This document shows, piece by piece, positions 63,625 to 64,000 of a DNA stretch of 64,000 bases. The translations under genes and the position numbers were made by a program. A model generated the notes under the pieces. It saw nothing but the letters and a program-made list of their open reading frames with translations, made no database searches and had not been told where the DNA came from. Within the stretch, counting starts at the first letter, position 1, and the number at the start of each line of letters is the position of its first letter. Origin of the DNA: Cohnella pontilimi (GTDB lineage: Bacteria > Bacillota > Bacilli > Paenibacillales > Paenibacillaceae); NCBI RefSeq assembly GCF_005049045.1, contig NZ_SUPK01000006.1:310001-374000 (forward strand). Direction: 5' to 3'.

Positions 63625-64000
63625 CTAGTAGTTCACCCATTTTTTCTGGCCATACAGTTGAAACAAGGTAATCAGCAGCACGCATCCGAGAAGGAACCAA
63701 GCGATGGAGGATGCGTAACCCGTCTTCAGTTCATCGAACGCCTTCGTGTACAAATGATACGTGACAACGGACGTGGAGTAAGCCGGTTTCCCTTCCGTCA
63801 GCACTTTGATAATGTCAAACGACTTGAACGTGCTGATGATGCCCGTAACGAGAAGAAAGAACGTAGTGGGCGACACGAGCGGCAAGGTAATCCGCATAAA
63901 CCGGGTCCATACACCGGCTCCGTCGATATCCGCGGACTCGTAAAGATCTCTCGGAATCGATTGCAGCGCCGCCAAATAGACGATCATACAAAATCCGATG
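63625..64000 (-). CDS. Carbohydrate ABC transporter permease (MalF type), 5' end outside window
   Basis: The last 125 codons of a MalF/UgpA-type permease: EAA loop YESADIDGAGVWTRFMRITL, then three hydrophobic segments and the C-terminus QLYGQKKWVNY. The frame is open through the window edge, so the gene begins beyond base 64000. Confidence 0.9.
   Translation of the reverse strand, partial: IGFCMIVYLAALQSIPRDLYESADIDGAGVWTRFMRITLPLVSPTTFFLLVTGIISTFKSFDIIKVLTEGKPAYSTSVVTYHLYTKAFDELKTGYASSIAWFLLGCVLLITLFQLYGQKKWVNY

Noticed and set aside
1-64000. tRNA, rRNA or known riboswitch
   Set aside because: No cloverleaf, 16S/23S/5S segments or riboswitch core was recognised by eye in the intergenic regions.

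Overview
The window reads as chromosome of an aerobic, endospore-forming Paenibacillus-like member of the Bacillales (inference). The grounds are a yhbH sporulation gene, YesM/YesN-type two-component systems with AraC-type response regulators, strong GGAGG ribosome sites throughout, a csp/YdjO-like cold-shock pair and moderate GC. No rRNA, tRNA, CRISPR array, transposase or integrase was found.

Bases 1-27,800 form a mosaic of short modules behind yhbH: a DMT exporter with a thioredoxin-like protein; DinB; an MFS/hydrolase pair with a divergent LysR regulator; rhaEW-deoR-lutABC (rhamnulose-1-phosphate to lactate to pyruvate); a membrane protein with a NarL-type two-component pair; a hydrolase with a divergent AraC regulator; an APH-like kinase; a large BadF/HgdB-type ATPase-reductase pair; and a cold-shock locus. 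Four short same-strand remnants of the yhbH 3' end (near 7323, 17187, 26290 and 27720) punctuate this stretch and seem to mark module boundaries.

Bases 27,853-33,986 hold an orphan YesN-type regulator, a 1249-residue secreted beta-helix protein with FN3, discoidin and Ig-like repeats, and a half-length DUF554 gene.

Bases 34,053-57,746 form one large polyamine/GABA/beta-alanine utilisation supercluster: two complete Pot-type ABC transporters, three class III aminotransferases (including PatA and GabT), four aldehyde dehydrogenases (including MmsA), a PucR-type regulator, the sigma-54 gene rpoN and a sigma-54 enhancer-binding protein. I read three near-identical -24/-12 promoters (TGGCAT-N5-TTGCTT), upstream of patA, pucR and the second pot operon. 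An inverted repeat TTCTCA-N4-TGAGAA lies upstream of them and is a candidate binding site for the enhancer-binding protein. Because rpoN lies in the long operon behind the pucR promoter, the circuit may feed back on itself. Two cre-like sites suggest CcpA control as well.

Bases 57,888-64,000 carry a YesM/YesN two-component system with a carbohydrate ABC transporter (binding protein and two permeases, the last cut by the window edge).
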